Part shown: positions 19,622 through 30,164 of the stretch, piece after piece | Position numbering within the stretch: the first letter of the stretch is position 1 | How the letters are laid out: each line of letters begins with the position of its first letter | From: Phytophthora colocasiae | Taxonomy: Eukaryota > Oomycota > Peronosporomycetes > Peronosporales > Peronosporaceae | Direction: 5' to 3' | Assembly (NCBI GenBank): GCA_018806915.1 | Contig: JAGKQI010000034.1 | Coordinates: 1,470,213-1,534,212, forward strand | Length of the DNA stretch: 64,000 nt | Position numbers and translations under genes: made by a program | The notes under the pieces: generated by a model | What the model was told of the DNA's origin: nothing | The model's input: the letters and a program-made list of their open reading frames with translations, nothing else | Database searches by the model: none

Positions 19622-20532
19622 CTCTCCCCCACCAAGATTCCGGATACCGTATCCGGAAAGTGTAAACACACGACGCGATTATCGGCCGATGGCCACGGCA
19701 CCTTGCCTTGCGCGGACGGCGCTGTCTCTCGTGCGTGTTACACGCCTTCGTACGCGATGCCACTTGGCATACACTTGGGCCCAATGCTTACCAAGCATAG
19801 GAGCCTACTGGCTCGAGTCAAGGGACTCTACGGGCATGGAAAGAAGGCCACAGGTGGCGTATCTATGATACTACTGGATCAGTGATCCACAGGGCAAGCC
19901 TTCCAAGCTACCAACGGTTCCACGAACCACACAGCAGTGGGGCCCACTCGCTTCACAGTTAATGTGACCCTCGGATGAGCACTGTGTGCAGGGTTTGATG
20001 CCCAAGTTGTCCTTGAAGCAGGCGCAAGCGCCACTATGTGTCACAGACACTGTGTCTTGTGAATACACGTGCTCAGCACAGTCGTAGACACGACAACGAG
20101 CACCAGACAGCTAAGCTGTCGCTCAGGAGGAGCTTACCTACCTCCTACTGCTATGCAGCATGCGGGGTCCAATGCATTGGCATCCCTGGCACCCACAGTG
20201 CCTCATGACATAGTCATACCCATTGAACGCTTCTAGCGTCAGGTGATCGGATAGAATCCGTTTCCATCACCACTTGTCGCTTAGACCGAACGTCATTAAG
20301 ACGGTTGTTCATCACGAACCATCTTCGCTTCATGATCGCGAAGCTCCGGGCCATAGGCCAGTGTTGTTAAAGGGTCATAGACCCTTGAAACACGCGCGCG
20401 AGGCGCATGTAGCTCTACTGCACTTGCAGTTTGAGCATTCGATGCCATGTCGACGGCACCGACGTGCTCGCTGCAAGTATTGCAGCTACGGGTCAGAGCC
20501 TGAGCTCAGCAACGACCCTGTGGACCCCCACC
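19622..20532 (-). other. 3' untranslated part of inverted element X with polypurine tract
   Basis: About 900 bp between the chromodomain stop codon and the LTR, without coding sense. The polypurine tract is at 19622-19633. A perfect 21-nt odd palindrome (TTCCGGATAC, C, GTATCCGGAA) sits beside it at 19638-19658. Confidence 0.6.
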
Positions 20533-23500
20533 TTAGTGGGAGGTGCTTGGCACCCGGCGACTCCGTCGCACCCCCATCGGGCGGTCTGATACCGGGTGTG
20601 CCCGATCATACGCGTCAACGACGTCGGGGCAATCCTGCCGTAGTGGCACCTCAAACTCCCACGAGTTCTGTGAGTGAGGGTAACCTCGCCACTTCACCAG
20701 ATACTGGTTGTGACCTCGGCGACGACGCCGCGCCATCAGGCGATCCACGTGATAGTGAAGCTCACCTTGCTCATCGAGCAGAGCAGGAGGAGGACGAGCG
20801 GTCGATGGGTTCTCGCGCTGCGAGTGTAGACGCGCTGCATTGCTTGCAGACCCGCGTGGGCTCGGTGAAGGAGCACGACCACCACGTCGGTCATCCGACC
20901 CATCGCTTAGCGACTGGTCTCGAGGAGACCTAGAGTCGCGGGGACCGGTCTGAGTCGCCTCTGGTGCTGCATCAGCGGGTCTATGACCTCGAGCATCACG
21001 TTGCTCCGGATCGACAAGACCTGTTGGTTCGGATGCAACCACCTGTGGCTCTGCCACCTGCTGCCGTGCAGCCTTCGTCCGACTCGGCGCCAGCGCCTCA
21101 GAACTCACAAGAGCAGGGTCCCGATATGGCTTAAGCAAGCCCACGTAGAACACAGGATGTGTTCGCATACGCTTTGGCAAGTCAAGCGTATATGCCAGGC
21201 CCTTCTTGGCCACGACCGTGAACGGTCCGATGAAGCGCGGCCGCAACTTCGTCTTGAAGACGGCTGACACTGCGTGTGTAGGCAGGTTCTTAGCGTTTAA
21301 TAAAACGCGGTCACCGACCTTGAACTCCCACATGTTGCTTCTGCCTTTGGCATCAGCTTGTTCCTTTTGAACATCTTGGCTTTCAGCCATTGCGTCACGC
21401 ACACGGCGTAAGACGCTAAGCCTCATCGAGAGGAAGTCATCGACTTGCTTGCGAACGGCAAGGGGGCTGACATCAGCAAGCTCGGAGTCGAGCGACGGCA
21501 CAGCCTCTCCCCCACCAAGCCCAAGGCTACCGCGTGGCGGAGTGAGCGGGACGCGCGGATGCGCAAGGCCGTTCACGTAGAACGGGGTGAAGCCTGTCGA
21601 GGCATGCACCGCGTTGTTCATTGAGAACTCAACGAGAGGGAGCATAGCGCTCCAACGCTTCGGCGTTTCAGCGCATACGCTGCGGAGGATGTCCTCCAGG
21701 ACGCGGTTCACGCGTTCCAGTCTGACCGTCGGTCTGCGGATGATCCGCCGTGGACATGTCCAGTCGAGTGCCAAGCACTTTGAAGACGGACGTCCAGAAG
21801 TGACCCGTGAAACGGGGGTCTCGATCCGAGACAATGGTCTCTGGCAGCCCATGCTGACGGAAGACCCGATCGATAAAGATCGTCGCTGTACCAGCGCCAT
21901 CGACGGTGTCCGGCACAGCCGCTAGGTGAGCCATCTTGCTCAGACGGTCAACGAAGACCACAACGCCCGTGTTGCCTGCCGTATCCTTCGGCAGGCCAAA
22001 CACGAAGTCCATACTCATGGACTGCCAACACCCAGAGGGTACAGGCAAGCTCGCCAAAGGCGCTGCCGCATGCGGCGAGGGTTTAACCCGCTGACACGTC
22101 TCGCACGTGTGCACATATGTGCTGACCCACTTGTACATCTTCGGCCACCAGTACATGGAGCTCACCGAGCCGTAGGTCTTCTCGCGACCGAGGTGGCCGC
22201 TTATGGGCGTGTCGTGGGCCTCATAGAGGATACGATACTTCAGGTCCTCATCGTGAGGAACCACCACACGTGGTGGGTCATCCTGACCCGTGCTGTAGTA
22301 CAGCAGACCGCCTCCCAGGCTATAGCGTTGGAGTCTCGCCTTTAGGCGTCGTGACAGAGTCACCTTTGAGTCCTTAAACTCATCGCTCCCTAGAGCTTGA
22401 AGCAGCGCGACACAAGAGTCGTCCTGAGCGTACGCTGCTCGAACCATGTCCGTCACGGACGACGTCACCGAGGTGACATGCGATAACTCATAGTCCGGGC
22501 GACGTGATAACGCGTCAGCGAGGACGTTCTGCCTTCCAGGCTTGTACTTCACCTCGAAGTTATACTCCGCAAAGAAGGAGAGCCATCGGGCCATCCTCTG
22601 CGAGAGGTGAGGCGACTGCGTCGCTGTGCGTAGTGACGCATGATCCGTGTAGATCACAAACGGCTTGGAGCCGAGCAGGTGAACCCTGAATTTGACGAGA
22701 GCGTACTTCATCGCAAGTAGCTCCTTGTCATGAACTGGATAGTTCTTCTCAGCAGCCTTGAGCTGCCGAGACTCAAACGCAATGACGCGTTCGCGCCCGT
22801 CGGCGTCCGCTTGTAGCAAAGCACTGCCGATGGCAAAGTCCGAGGCGTCACAGACGACGATGAACGGACGATCGGGGTCTGGCAACGCCAGTATCGGTGC
22901 CTGAAGCAGGCTATCCTTGATACGAGTGAACGCACTCTCGTGCTCAGCACGCCATACCCATTCGGCATCCTTCTTAAGGAGATCCGACAGTGGCCGAGCC
23001 AACTCAGCGTAGTTCTCGCTGTACTTGTGCAAGTAGTTGGCCAAGCCCAGCCACTTACGCAAGTCCTTCTGGTTCAAGGGAACCGGCCAGTCCACAATGG
23101 CCTTGACTTTTGCTGGATCAGCACGAAGGCCATGCTTCCCAATGAAGCACCCTAGGAAAGGGATTTCTTCCGCGCCAAAGACGCACTTGTCCGCGTTGGC
23201 GTACAACTTGTTGGTGCGCATGCACTCGAGCACTGCTCTCACGTGTTCCACGTGTACCTCGACATCAGTCTTCCCGTGCTCAGCACGCCTGTGGACGAAC
23301 ACATCGTCAAAGTACGTCTGTGCGAATGCCCGTAGGGGCCTGAACAACTGCGTCACTAGACGATTGAACGTTGCAGGCGCATTCGACAGCCCTTGGGGCA
23401 TGACGAGCCACTCCCAGAGCATACCGCTCGGGGTGCTCACCGCTGTAAGCGGAATATCACTGGCTCGCATGAGCAGCTGATAGTATCCATCGACTAAGTC

Positions 23501-25015
23501 GAGCGCACTGTACATGGTGCAACCCACCATGTTGTTCTGAAGAACATCCTTCCTAGGAATCGGCGTCTGCGCCGGAATCGTGGCAGCGTTGAGCTTGTTA
23601 AAAGCGTGAACGATACGCCACTTGCCATTCGGCTTTCTGACACAGAACGTTGGCGCGGAGTGCGGAGACTTGCTCTCGCGCACGAGACCCGCCGCGTGCT
23701 TAGCACGGAAGAAGGCGTCAATGACGTCGCATTGCTCTTTAGGAAGAGTCCACTGCCGGGTCACGCAGTATTTAGTTCCGGGAACTAAGTCGATCTCGTG
23801 ACGAACGCCTCGGTCAGGAGGCAGGCCACTCGGTGGTTCCTTTGAGACAACGTCTCCATATTCCTTCAGCAAGGAGTAGAAGGGATCCGAGGGATTCTTG
23901 AGGATCTCCGATCCACTCCTGGCGCTCAGCGCCTTCTTGACCTCGGCCAAGACGGACTCGTCAACGAGGGACGATGAGTTTAACTCCTCTTCAGGTCGAA
24001 CGATGACCACCTCGGCGAGTTCGCCAGCCTTCAAGGCATCGCCAAAGTCGGCGAAGGACATCTCCTCTAGCTCAAGGAGCTTGTCAACACTCGGCAACTC
24101 GTCCAGCAGGACGCTGCCTTCGGCACTGCCGTTCACTCCATCAACCAGAGTGTATAGCTGCCCACAGCCCTCCTGGGCGTCGGCACTCAACGTCGCGGAC
24201 GCAGAGCGTCTCGCCCGAAGGGCCTTACGACGTCGTCGTCTAGCCGACGAACGTCCACTCGACGGAGTACGTGCCGTCGCACAAGTTTCGGCCTCTCTCG
24301 GCCCAGTGTCAGAGACACTCAGCGATCCACTCGGTCGATGACCGATGTCGCTCAGCGGAGTACGTGCCGCTGCACAATCAGTGACCGTAGCTGGTCCAAT
24401 GTCAGAGACATTCAGCGATCTACTTGGTCCACGACCAGCATCGCTCGGCGGAGTACGTGCCGCCCCACAGGGATCACATGGGCTAGCCCACACGTTGACT
24501 CGCGGTCAACCAGCGCTACGCGCTCAACAGGACTGCGGTCCTCACACTCGGTGCTGTCCACCAACTCGGACACACCGACTTCCAGCATCATAGCCGACTC
24601 GGCTCGATGCTCGCGCCAATAGCGCTTCTGCTTCCTAGCAGAGGTGGGTTCATGACTGGCCAAAGCTCCACTAGGAGAGAAGTGCGTAGCACCTAAGGTC
24701 TTCGACCTCCAATCAATCCATGGCTCGTGGCGCTCCAGCCACGCCATACCAAGGATGAGGTCATACCTCGAATCCAGGTCCAAGACCAAGCAGCGTTCCA
24801 CGCTGTCGAAGTCCAAGAACTTCAGCCGCAGGTCCATGGGGACCTTGGCTACCGTGACACGGACGCCCGTCGCTAGACGGACAGTGACGGTGTCACCTCT
24901 TCGCGCTCGAAGCGCCTCAGCATATTGCTGACTACCCTGAACAGTGGAGCGTCTGACATAGTTGCCAGACGCTCCCGAATCGATCAACACGATCCATGGC
25001 TTCTCAAAGCCCTTC
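20533..25015 (-). pseudogene. pol: Pol polyprotein of gypsy element X, with frameshifts
   Basis: Domains run in the order protease, reverse transcriptase, RNase H, integrase, chromodomain. The protease has 'WIVLIDSGASGNYVRR' near 24985. The reverse transcriptase shows 'MPQGLSNAPATF' and 'TYFDDVFVH'. RNase H shows 'VVCDASDFAIGSALL'. The integrase shows 'HLGREKTY', 'CETCQRV', 'FVDRLSKMAH' and 'VSDRDPRF'. The C-terminal chromodomain has 'YLVKWRGYPHSQNSWE' near 20640. The linker between protease and RT carries a Ser/Thr/Pro-rich repeat. One-base shifts occur near 24480 (linker) and near 21720 (integrase, just before the catalytic-glutamate helix). Its strand is opposite to its own gag because of the inversion. 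Confidence 0.9.
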
Positions 25016-25439
25016 TGTAACGGGGATGTTACACGAATGTTTCTCGTTGGTGGTGTGACACACGTGGATACATTTATGTGGGTACACAATGGTGTGTGAC
25101 ACTCATGGATACATTTATGTGGGTACATAATGGTGTGGCACACACGAGTAGATACGTAGATGGCCTCAGAGCCTCACGTTGCATTTTGATTAGGATTTAG
25201 TATGCTAGATACTAAATCCGTTACATTTAGGATTAGGGCAATAAAGTCAATAAAAATCAGTTTGCATTTTACATAGTTAGTGTTAGTCCCTTTGTTATAG
25301 GGACACTGACTCTGTGAGTCCCGTATTTAGTGGACTACTTGGTTCTTGTATAGAACCGAAGGCTAGTGCCTTGCAAGCAGGACTCTACGAGTCAACTAAA
25401 CTTCCTCTGTGCCGTGCACACCTACGCAGCCCCGCTGCA
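25016..25439 (+). repeat. LTR shared by gypsy elements X and Y
   Basis: 424 bp, TGTAACGGGG to CCGCTGCA. U3 has two copies of a 41-bp unit starting at 25065 and 25106. An 11-bp hairpin lies at 25193-25219 (GGATTTAGTAT, 5-nt loop). AATAAA near 25240 is a candidate poly(A) signal. Confidence 0.92.
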
Positions 25440-25496
25440 TCTGGTAGCACTTGTAGTCAATCCAACTCCTGAGTTGAAGACTGTTTCTCTGTGAGA

Positions 25497-26468
25497 ATGG
25501 AGCCAGAAGCATACGCTCACTTGACTCCGAGTCAGCGGGACACGCTTAACAAGCTTACGTCCTTGCTGGGCCCGGAAGGTACGGCGCACCTTGCGTCCCA
25601 AGGGCCGGAGGCCGTCAACGCGCGCCTCGAGGCATTTGCCTCGTACGAAAACGCTCTCGTCGAGCACATTCAGCGGAATGTAACAGGGGTTACCCCTGCT
25701 CCGAGAGCTAAGCCCGTCACGCTCAGCGTGAAGACCTTCCTCGGGAATGAGGGAGAGAACCTCCTTTTGTGGACCCGAGAGGTCGAAATGGCCATGGGGG
25801 CCGCCATGCTCCAGTTGGAGGGGCAACGCGTTGCGTTTGCCATCTCTAAGCTCGAAGGACGAGCACGAGAATGGGCCTTGACGTCTGGGACGTCGGTGGA
25901 AGCGGCCTTCCCCACATGGGGCAAGCTAAAGGCCAAGCTTACGCAAGTGTTTGCTCCACCTAACCAGGCGTATCGCGTGCGGTCACGCTTCCTTGCTTGC
26001 CGACAGGGCAAGAAGGACCTGGTGGACTATGTCCAAGAGCTGCGCACGCTCATTGCCGGCATGGCTGCCGACCCTCTACCTGAGGTGGTCGCCGTGACCG
26101 TCTTCATGGAAGGCTTACGAGCTGGCGTGGCCAGGACGGAGACATTCCGTCAGAACCCCCACAGCTTCGAAGATGCTGTCAGCGTGGCATTGAATGCCGA
26201 ACACAACTTTAAGTTGTCGAGGGTCGGTGCTAGCAGCACAGGGTCCGGTGGACCTGAGCCCATGGACCTCAGCTATGCTGAAGATGAGGTAGCTGAGCTA
26301 CGAGCTGCGGTGCAGCGTATGAGCACCCGCCGGTGCTATACATGCGGCAGTCCCTCACACCTGAGGCCCAACTCCCCTCTGCGCAAAGAGCGCGCCGGTC
26401 AGAATGGCCGCAACCCTGTCGCGGGTCCCGCTTTGGGCTCTGCCCAGGGAAACGCCGGCTCCCAGTAG
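25497..26468 (+). CDS. gag: Gag polyprotein of gypsy element Y
   Basis: The ATG at 25497 gives 323 aa, collinear with the gag at 18085. The zinc knuckle reads [15 protein letters not shown], so the last cysteine of CX2CX4HX4C is replaced by serine and RNA binding by this copy is probably impaired. The helical capsid-like region is intact. The same -1 frameshift signal precedes the stop. Confidence 0.9.
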   Translation: MEPEAYAHLTPSQRDTLNKLTSLLGPEGTAHLASQGPEAVNARLEAFASYENALVEHIQRNVTGVTPAPRAKPVTLSVKTFLGNEGENLLLWTREVEMAMGAAMLQLEGQRVAFAISKLEGRAREWALTSGTSVEAAFPTWGKLKAKLTQVFAPPNQAYRVRSRFLACRQGKKDLVDYVQELRTLIAGMAADPLPEVVAVTVFMEGLRAGVARTETFRQNPHSFEDAVSVALNAEHNFKLSRVGASSTGSGGPEPMDLSYAEDEVAELRAAVQRMSTRRCYTCGSPSHLRPNSPLRKERAGQNGRNPVAGPALGSAQGNAGSQ

Positions 26469-26488
26469 ACGCGGGGCGGTCTACTGGG
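26447..26488 (+). promoter_or_regulatory. Predicted -1 ribosomal frameshift signal, element Y
   Basis: GGGAAAC at 26447-26453 in gag frame, a 7-nt spacer (26454-26460), then stem arms 26461-26470 and 26479-26488 (CCCAGTAGAC/GTCTACTGGG) with loop GCGGGGCG. Both copies keep heptamer, spacer length, stem and loop. The spacer differs by one base. The pol frame is open directly after the slip. Confidence 0.82.
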
Positions 26489-28037
26489 GAAGAACTGAGT
26501 TCTGCAGTGCGTGAGAGGCACTGGGGCTCAGCCCCGAAGAGCTCCGTGCTCTTGAACACGGAACGTGTGAGCAAGCAGGGCTTGCTGGTCGTCCAGGTGG
26601 ACGTGAAGGGCTTTGAGAAGCCGTGGATCGTGTTGATCGATTCGGGGGCGTCTGGCAACTACGTCAGACGCTCCACCGTTGAGGGTAGTCAGCAATATGC
26701 TGAGGCGCTTCGAGCGCGAAGAGGTGACACAGTCACTGTCCGTCTAGCGACGGGCGTCCGTGTCACGGTGGCCAAGGTCCCCATGGACCTGCGGCTGAAG
26801 TTCTTGGACTTCGATAGCGTGGAACGCTGCTTGGTCCTGGACCTGGATTCGAGGTACGACCTCATCCTTGGCATGGCGTGGCTGGAGCGCCACGAGCCAT
26901 GGATTGATTGGAGGTCGAAGACCTTAGGTGCTACGCACTTCTCTCCTAGTGGAGCTTTGGCGAGTCATGAACCCACCTCTGCTAGGAAGCAGAAGCGCTA
27001 TTGGCGCGAGCATCGAGCCGAGTCGGCTATGATGCTGGAAGTCGGTGTGTCCGAGTTGGTGGACAGCACCGAGTGCGAGGACCGCAGTCCTGTTGAGCGC
27101 GTAGCGCTGGTTGACAGTGAGTCAACGTGTGGGCAAAGCTCACGTAACCCCTGTGGGGCGGCACGTACTCCACCGAGTGACGCCGGTCATGGACCGTCAC
27201 TGGATGCCGATGGCATCGGGCCTTACCAGGCCGTGAACTGTGGGGCGGCACGTACTCCGTCGAGTGATACTGGTCGTGGACCAAGTCGATCGCTGAGTGT
27301 CTCTGACACTGGACCTGTTACGGTCATTGATTGTGCAGCGGCACGTACTCCGCTGAGCGGCATCGGTCGTCGACCGAGTGGATCGCAGAGTGTCACTGAC
27401 ACTGGGCCTGAAGGGGCCGAAACCTGTGCGGCGGCACGTACTCCGTCTAGTGACGTCGGCGGTAGACCGAGTCAGTCACTGAGTGTCACTGACACTGGGC
27501 CGGGCAAGGCCATTACCTGTGCAGCGGCACGTACTCCGTCGAGTGGACGTTCGTCGGCTAGGCGACGTCGTCGTAAGGCCCTATGGGCGAGACGCTCTGC
27601 GTCTGAGTCGTCCGTGACGTCAAGTGTCAACGCACGGGAGGGCTGTGGGCAGCTATACACTCTGGTTGATGGAGTGGACGGCAGTGCCGAAGGCAGCGTC
27701 CTGCTGGACGGACTGCCGAGTGTTGACAAGCTCCTTGAGCTAGAGGAGATGTCCTTCGCCGACTTTGGCGATGCCTTGAAGGCTGGCGAACTCGCCGAGG
27801 TAGTCATCGTTCGACCTGAAGAGGAGTTAAACTCATCGTCCCTCGTTGACGAGTCCGTCTTGGCCGAAGTCAAGAAGGCGTTGAACGCCAGGAGTGGATC
27901 GGAGATCCTCAAGAATCCCTCGGATCCCTTCTACTCCTTGCTGAAGGAATATGGAGACGTGGTCTCGAAGGAACCACCGAGTGGCCTGCCTCCTGACCGA
28001 GGCGTTCGTCACGAGATCGACTTAGTTCCCGGAACTA

Positions 28038-29624
28038 CACCTTTGCCCGTCCAATCTGGGAATAGTCTCAAGCAAAGTGGTACCGTCATATTTACCTTAT
28101 CGCAAATATCACACTACTACTCGCTAAACATCAATGAATCAGGGAATGCTTGCATCCAAGGCGAACCGACACAACGTGTCTGGCTTGTGCATCGCCTACG
28201 CGCCGTACACCATGTCTTTCATCACCTCCGCCGCGTTCACTGCGTCACGGGCGTGAAGCTCCATCTTGGTGGCCAACGTTGGCGTGATGAACTTCATGCT
28301 GGCATGAGCAGCTCGCTCCAGGAAGCGCATCGTGCGCTCCTTGATGGTCAGGGAGTTGCCATCCTCATCCACCATGTTACTGCGGTCACAAATCTCGGCA
28401 CGATCCAAAGCCAAACGCTCTTTAATGTGAGCCTTCAGCACCGAGAAGCAATTCTCGATAGGGTTGCACATTGGTGAATACGGGGCAAGGCGTAGCAAAA
28501 CGAGATCATTGTGCGGCGTTACGCGCTCCTCCGTTTGGCGATGAGCAGGCGCATTGTCCAAGACGACGACAACGTTCTTGCCTGCGTAGTTCTCGCTAAA
28601 GACAGGCGACGCCTTGACTTTGGTGTAAATCTCGTCAATAAACGACGAGTTCTGCTCCATACGAATGCTTCCCCTCTCCAGCTTGTACAGCACAACACCC
28701 ATGGTGGAGTTGACAGCGCACTGGACTTGTAAGTTGGCTCCCTTGGACGGAGGCAACACCAACGTAGCGCGCTTCCCCTTCTTCGCACGACCGCGGCCCT
28801 TCTTGCAATAAACGTTGTAGTTAGTCTCATCGAAGTACACGATGAAGTCTCCGTTTTGTTGATGATTCTTCAGCGCCTTCGCGAAGATCTGGCGCTTCGT
28901 CTTGTTTACCAGATTGTTGCACGTCATGGGTTCTATGCGAGTCTGCTTGACCGTGAACGTCATGCCCAGCAAGTGACGACTTATTGTCGACGTGGAGACA
29001 TCCACGTTCAGGTCGAGAGCGAGCATGGTTCTCATCGTCTCTAACGAGAACGTGCAGTTCTCGTTCAGGTAGCTCTCAAGCTTTTCCTTGACCTCTGGAG
29101 TGACCTTCACAACGCCGCCACGAGCACCACCACGAGGTAGATCTTCAACACGACCGCTGGCAGCGGTGCGATAGGCAGCAGACTTCGAGATGCCGTTACT
29201 CGCGGCGACAGCAAGCCAGTCAGAGCGACCAGCGCGGAAGGCAGTCAGGACACGGAGCTTTTCAGCCGGGGAGTGCTTGGCGAGGGAGGCTTGGCGGGAC
29301 ATCGCTTGAAGGGGTGTCTTGAGCAGAAAGCGAGAGATTGGATTGTGATAGCCTCGGACCTGAGCGCTTTTTGCCGCTGCTCGTACGCGTTTTGGCGCGA
29401 ACGTGTGCCCACCACTCATTCAGGCGCGAAGGCGGGCTCCTTCGCGCGTGGCAAGCAGGCAGCAAGTTTTGACCGGCAGCTCATCACCTTGCGAGTCCCT
29501 GCTTGACTGCAAGCATTCCCTGATTCATTGATGTTTAGCGAGTAGTAGTGTGATATTTGCGATAAGGTAAATATGACGGTACCACTTTGCTTGAGACTAT
29601 TCCCAGATTGGACGGGCAAAGGTG
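28038..29624 (-). mobile_element. Tc1/mariner-superfamily transposon, 1,587 bp
   Basis: Terminal inverted repeats of 117 bp (28038-28154 and 29508-29624) match base for base in my reading and start CACCTTTGCCCGTCC. TA flanks both ends (28036-28037, 29625-29626), where the uninterrupted element X has one TA. One transposase gene fills the interior. Intact TIRs and gene suggest recent insertion into element Y. Confidence 0.93.
28196..29419 (-). CDS. Tc1/mariner-type DDE transposase, 407 aa
   Basis: The ATG at 29419 ('MSGGHTFAPKRV') gives 407 aa. A second ATG at 29302 ('MSRQASLAKHSPAEKLRVL') begins closer to the first helix-turn-helix and may be the real start. The N-terminal part holds two HTH regions ('WLAVAASNGISKSAAYRTA', 'STISRHLLGMTF'). 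Catalytic acids are in 'YFDETNYNVY', 'VVVVLDNAPAH' and 'YSPMCNPIENCFSVLK', with 33 residues between the second D and the E. The enzyme excises and inserts the element at TA. The frame is uninterrupted and likely functional. Confidence 0.9.
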   Translation of the reverse strand: MSGGHTFAPKRVRAAAKSAQVRGYHNPISRFLLKTPLQAMSRQASLAKHSPAEKLRVLTAFRAGRSDWLAVAASNGISKSAAYRTAASGRVEDLPRGGARGGVVKVTPEVKEKLESYLNENCTFSLETMRTMLALDLNVDVSTSTISRHLLGMTFTVKQTRIEPMTCNNLVNKTKRQIFAKALKNHQQNGDFIVYFDETNYNVYCKKGRGRAKKGKRATLVLPPSKGANLQVQCAVNSTMGVVLYKLERGSIRMEQNSSFIDEIYTKVKASPVFSENYAGKNVVVVLDNAPAHRQTEERVTPHNDLVLLRLAPYSPMCNPIENCFSVLKAHIKERLALDRAEICDRSNMVDEDGNSLTIKERTMRFLERAAHASMKFITPTLATKMELHARDAVNAAEVMKDMVYGA

Positions 29625-30164
29625 TAAATACTGCGTGACCCGGCAGTGGCCTCTTCCTAAAGAGCAATGCGATGTCATTGACGTCTTCTTCCGTGCGAAG
29701 CACGCGGCGGGTCTCGTGCGCGAGAGCAAGTCTCCGCACTCCGCGCCTACGTTCTGTGTCAGAAAGCCGAATGGCAAGTGGCGTATCGTTCACGCTTTTA
29801 ACAAGCTCAACGCTGCCACGATTCCGGCGCAGACGCCGATTCCTAGGAAGGATGTTCTTCAGAACAACATGGTGGGTTGCACCATGTACAGTGCGCTAGA
29901 CTTAGTCGATGGCTACTATCAGCTGCTCATGCGAGCCAGTGACATTCCGCTTACAGCGGTGAGCACCCCGAGCGGTATGCTCTGGAAGTGGCTCGTCATG
30001 CCCCAAGGGCTCTCGAATGCGCCTGCAACGTTCAATCGTCTAGTGACACAGCTGTTTAGGCCCCTGCGGGCGTTCGCACAGACGTACTTTGACGACGTGT
30101 TCGTCCACAGTCAGGCCGAACACGGCAAGACTGACGTTGAGGTGCACGTGGAACACGTGAGAGC

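Larger units (their letters stand above)
17623..25439 (+). mobile_element. Ty3/gypsy element X with internal inversion
   Basis: Order on the plus strand: LTR (17623-18027), primer site, gag (+), then a 424-bp LTR on the minus strand, a complete but minus-strand pol, and a plus-strand LTR (25016-25439). gag stops matching at GTGGACGTGAAGG (19185-19197). The reading resumes on the other strand at 25015 with GAAGGGCTTTGAG. This is the continuous sequence of element Y (near 26595-26620) broken with GAAGG repeated. The simplest history is a solo LTR inserted on the minus strand with a 5-bp GAAGG duplication, followed by recombination with the 3' LTR that flipped everything in between. The element cannot move by itself. 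Confidence 0.8.
25016..30164 (+). mobile_element. Ty3/gypsy element Y, 3' truncated and interrupted
   Basis: LTR 25016-25439 (shared with element X), primer site 25442-25450, gag 25497-26468 and pol from 26453. The copy is split at 28038-29624 by a mariner-type transposon. It ends at 30164 inside the reverse transcriptase, where fatty-acid-synthase sequence begins; no 3' LTR follows. The shared LTR gives the tandem pattern LTR-X-LTR-Y, usually produced by unequal recombination between elements. Confidence 0.85.
26453..30164 (+). pseudogene. pol: Pol polyprotein of gypsy element Y, split by a transposon and truncated
   Basis: In the -1 frame after the slip site come '[19 protein letters not shown]' and the protease ('IVLIDSGASGNYVRRS', near 26625-26680). 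A linker follows with about four and a half copies of a 31-residue 'C.AARTPSSD.G..PS.SLSV' repeat (27152-27545), then the N-terminal RT region to 28037. A TA-flanked transposon occupies 28038-29624. The RT resumes at 29627 ('KYCVTRQWPLPKEQCDVID', 'MPQGLSNAPATF', 'TYFDDVFVHSQAEHG') and stops at 30164. RNase H, integrase and chromodomain are missing. Confidence 0.9.

Noticed and set aside
20274..20933. 219-codon plus-strand frame
   Set aside because: Lies opposite the gypsy integrase C-terminus and chromodomain; shadow of a GC-rich coding strand.
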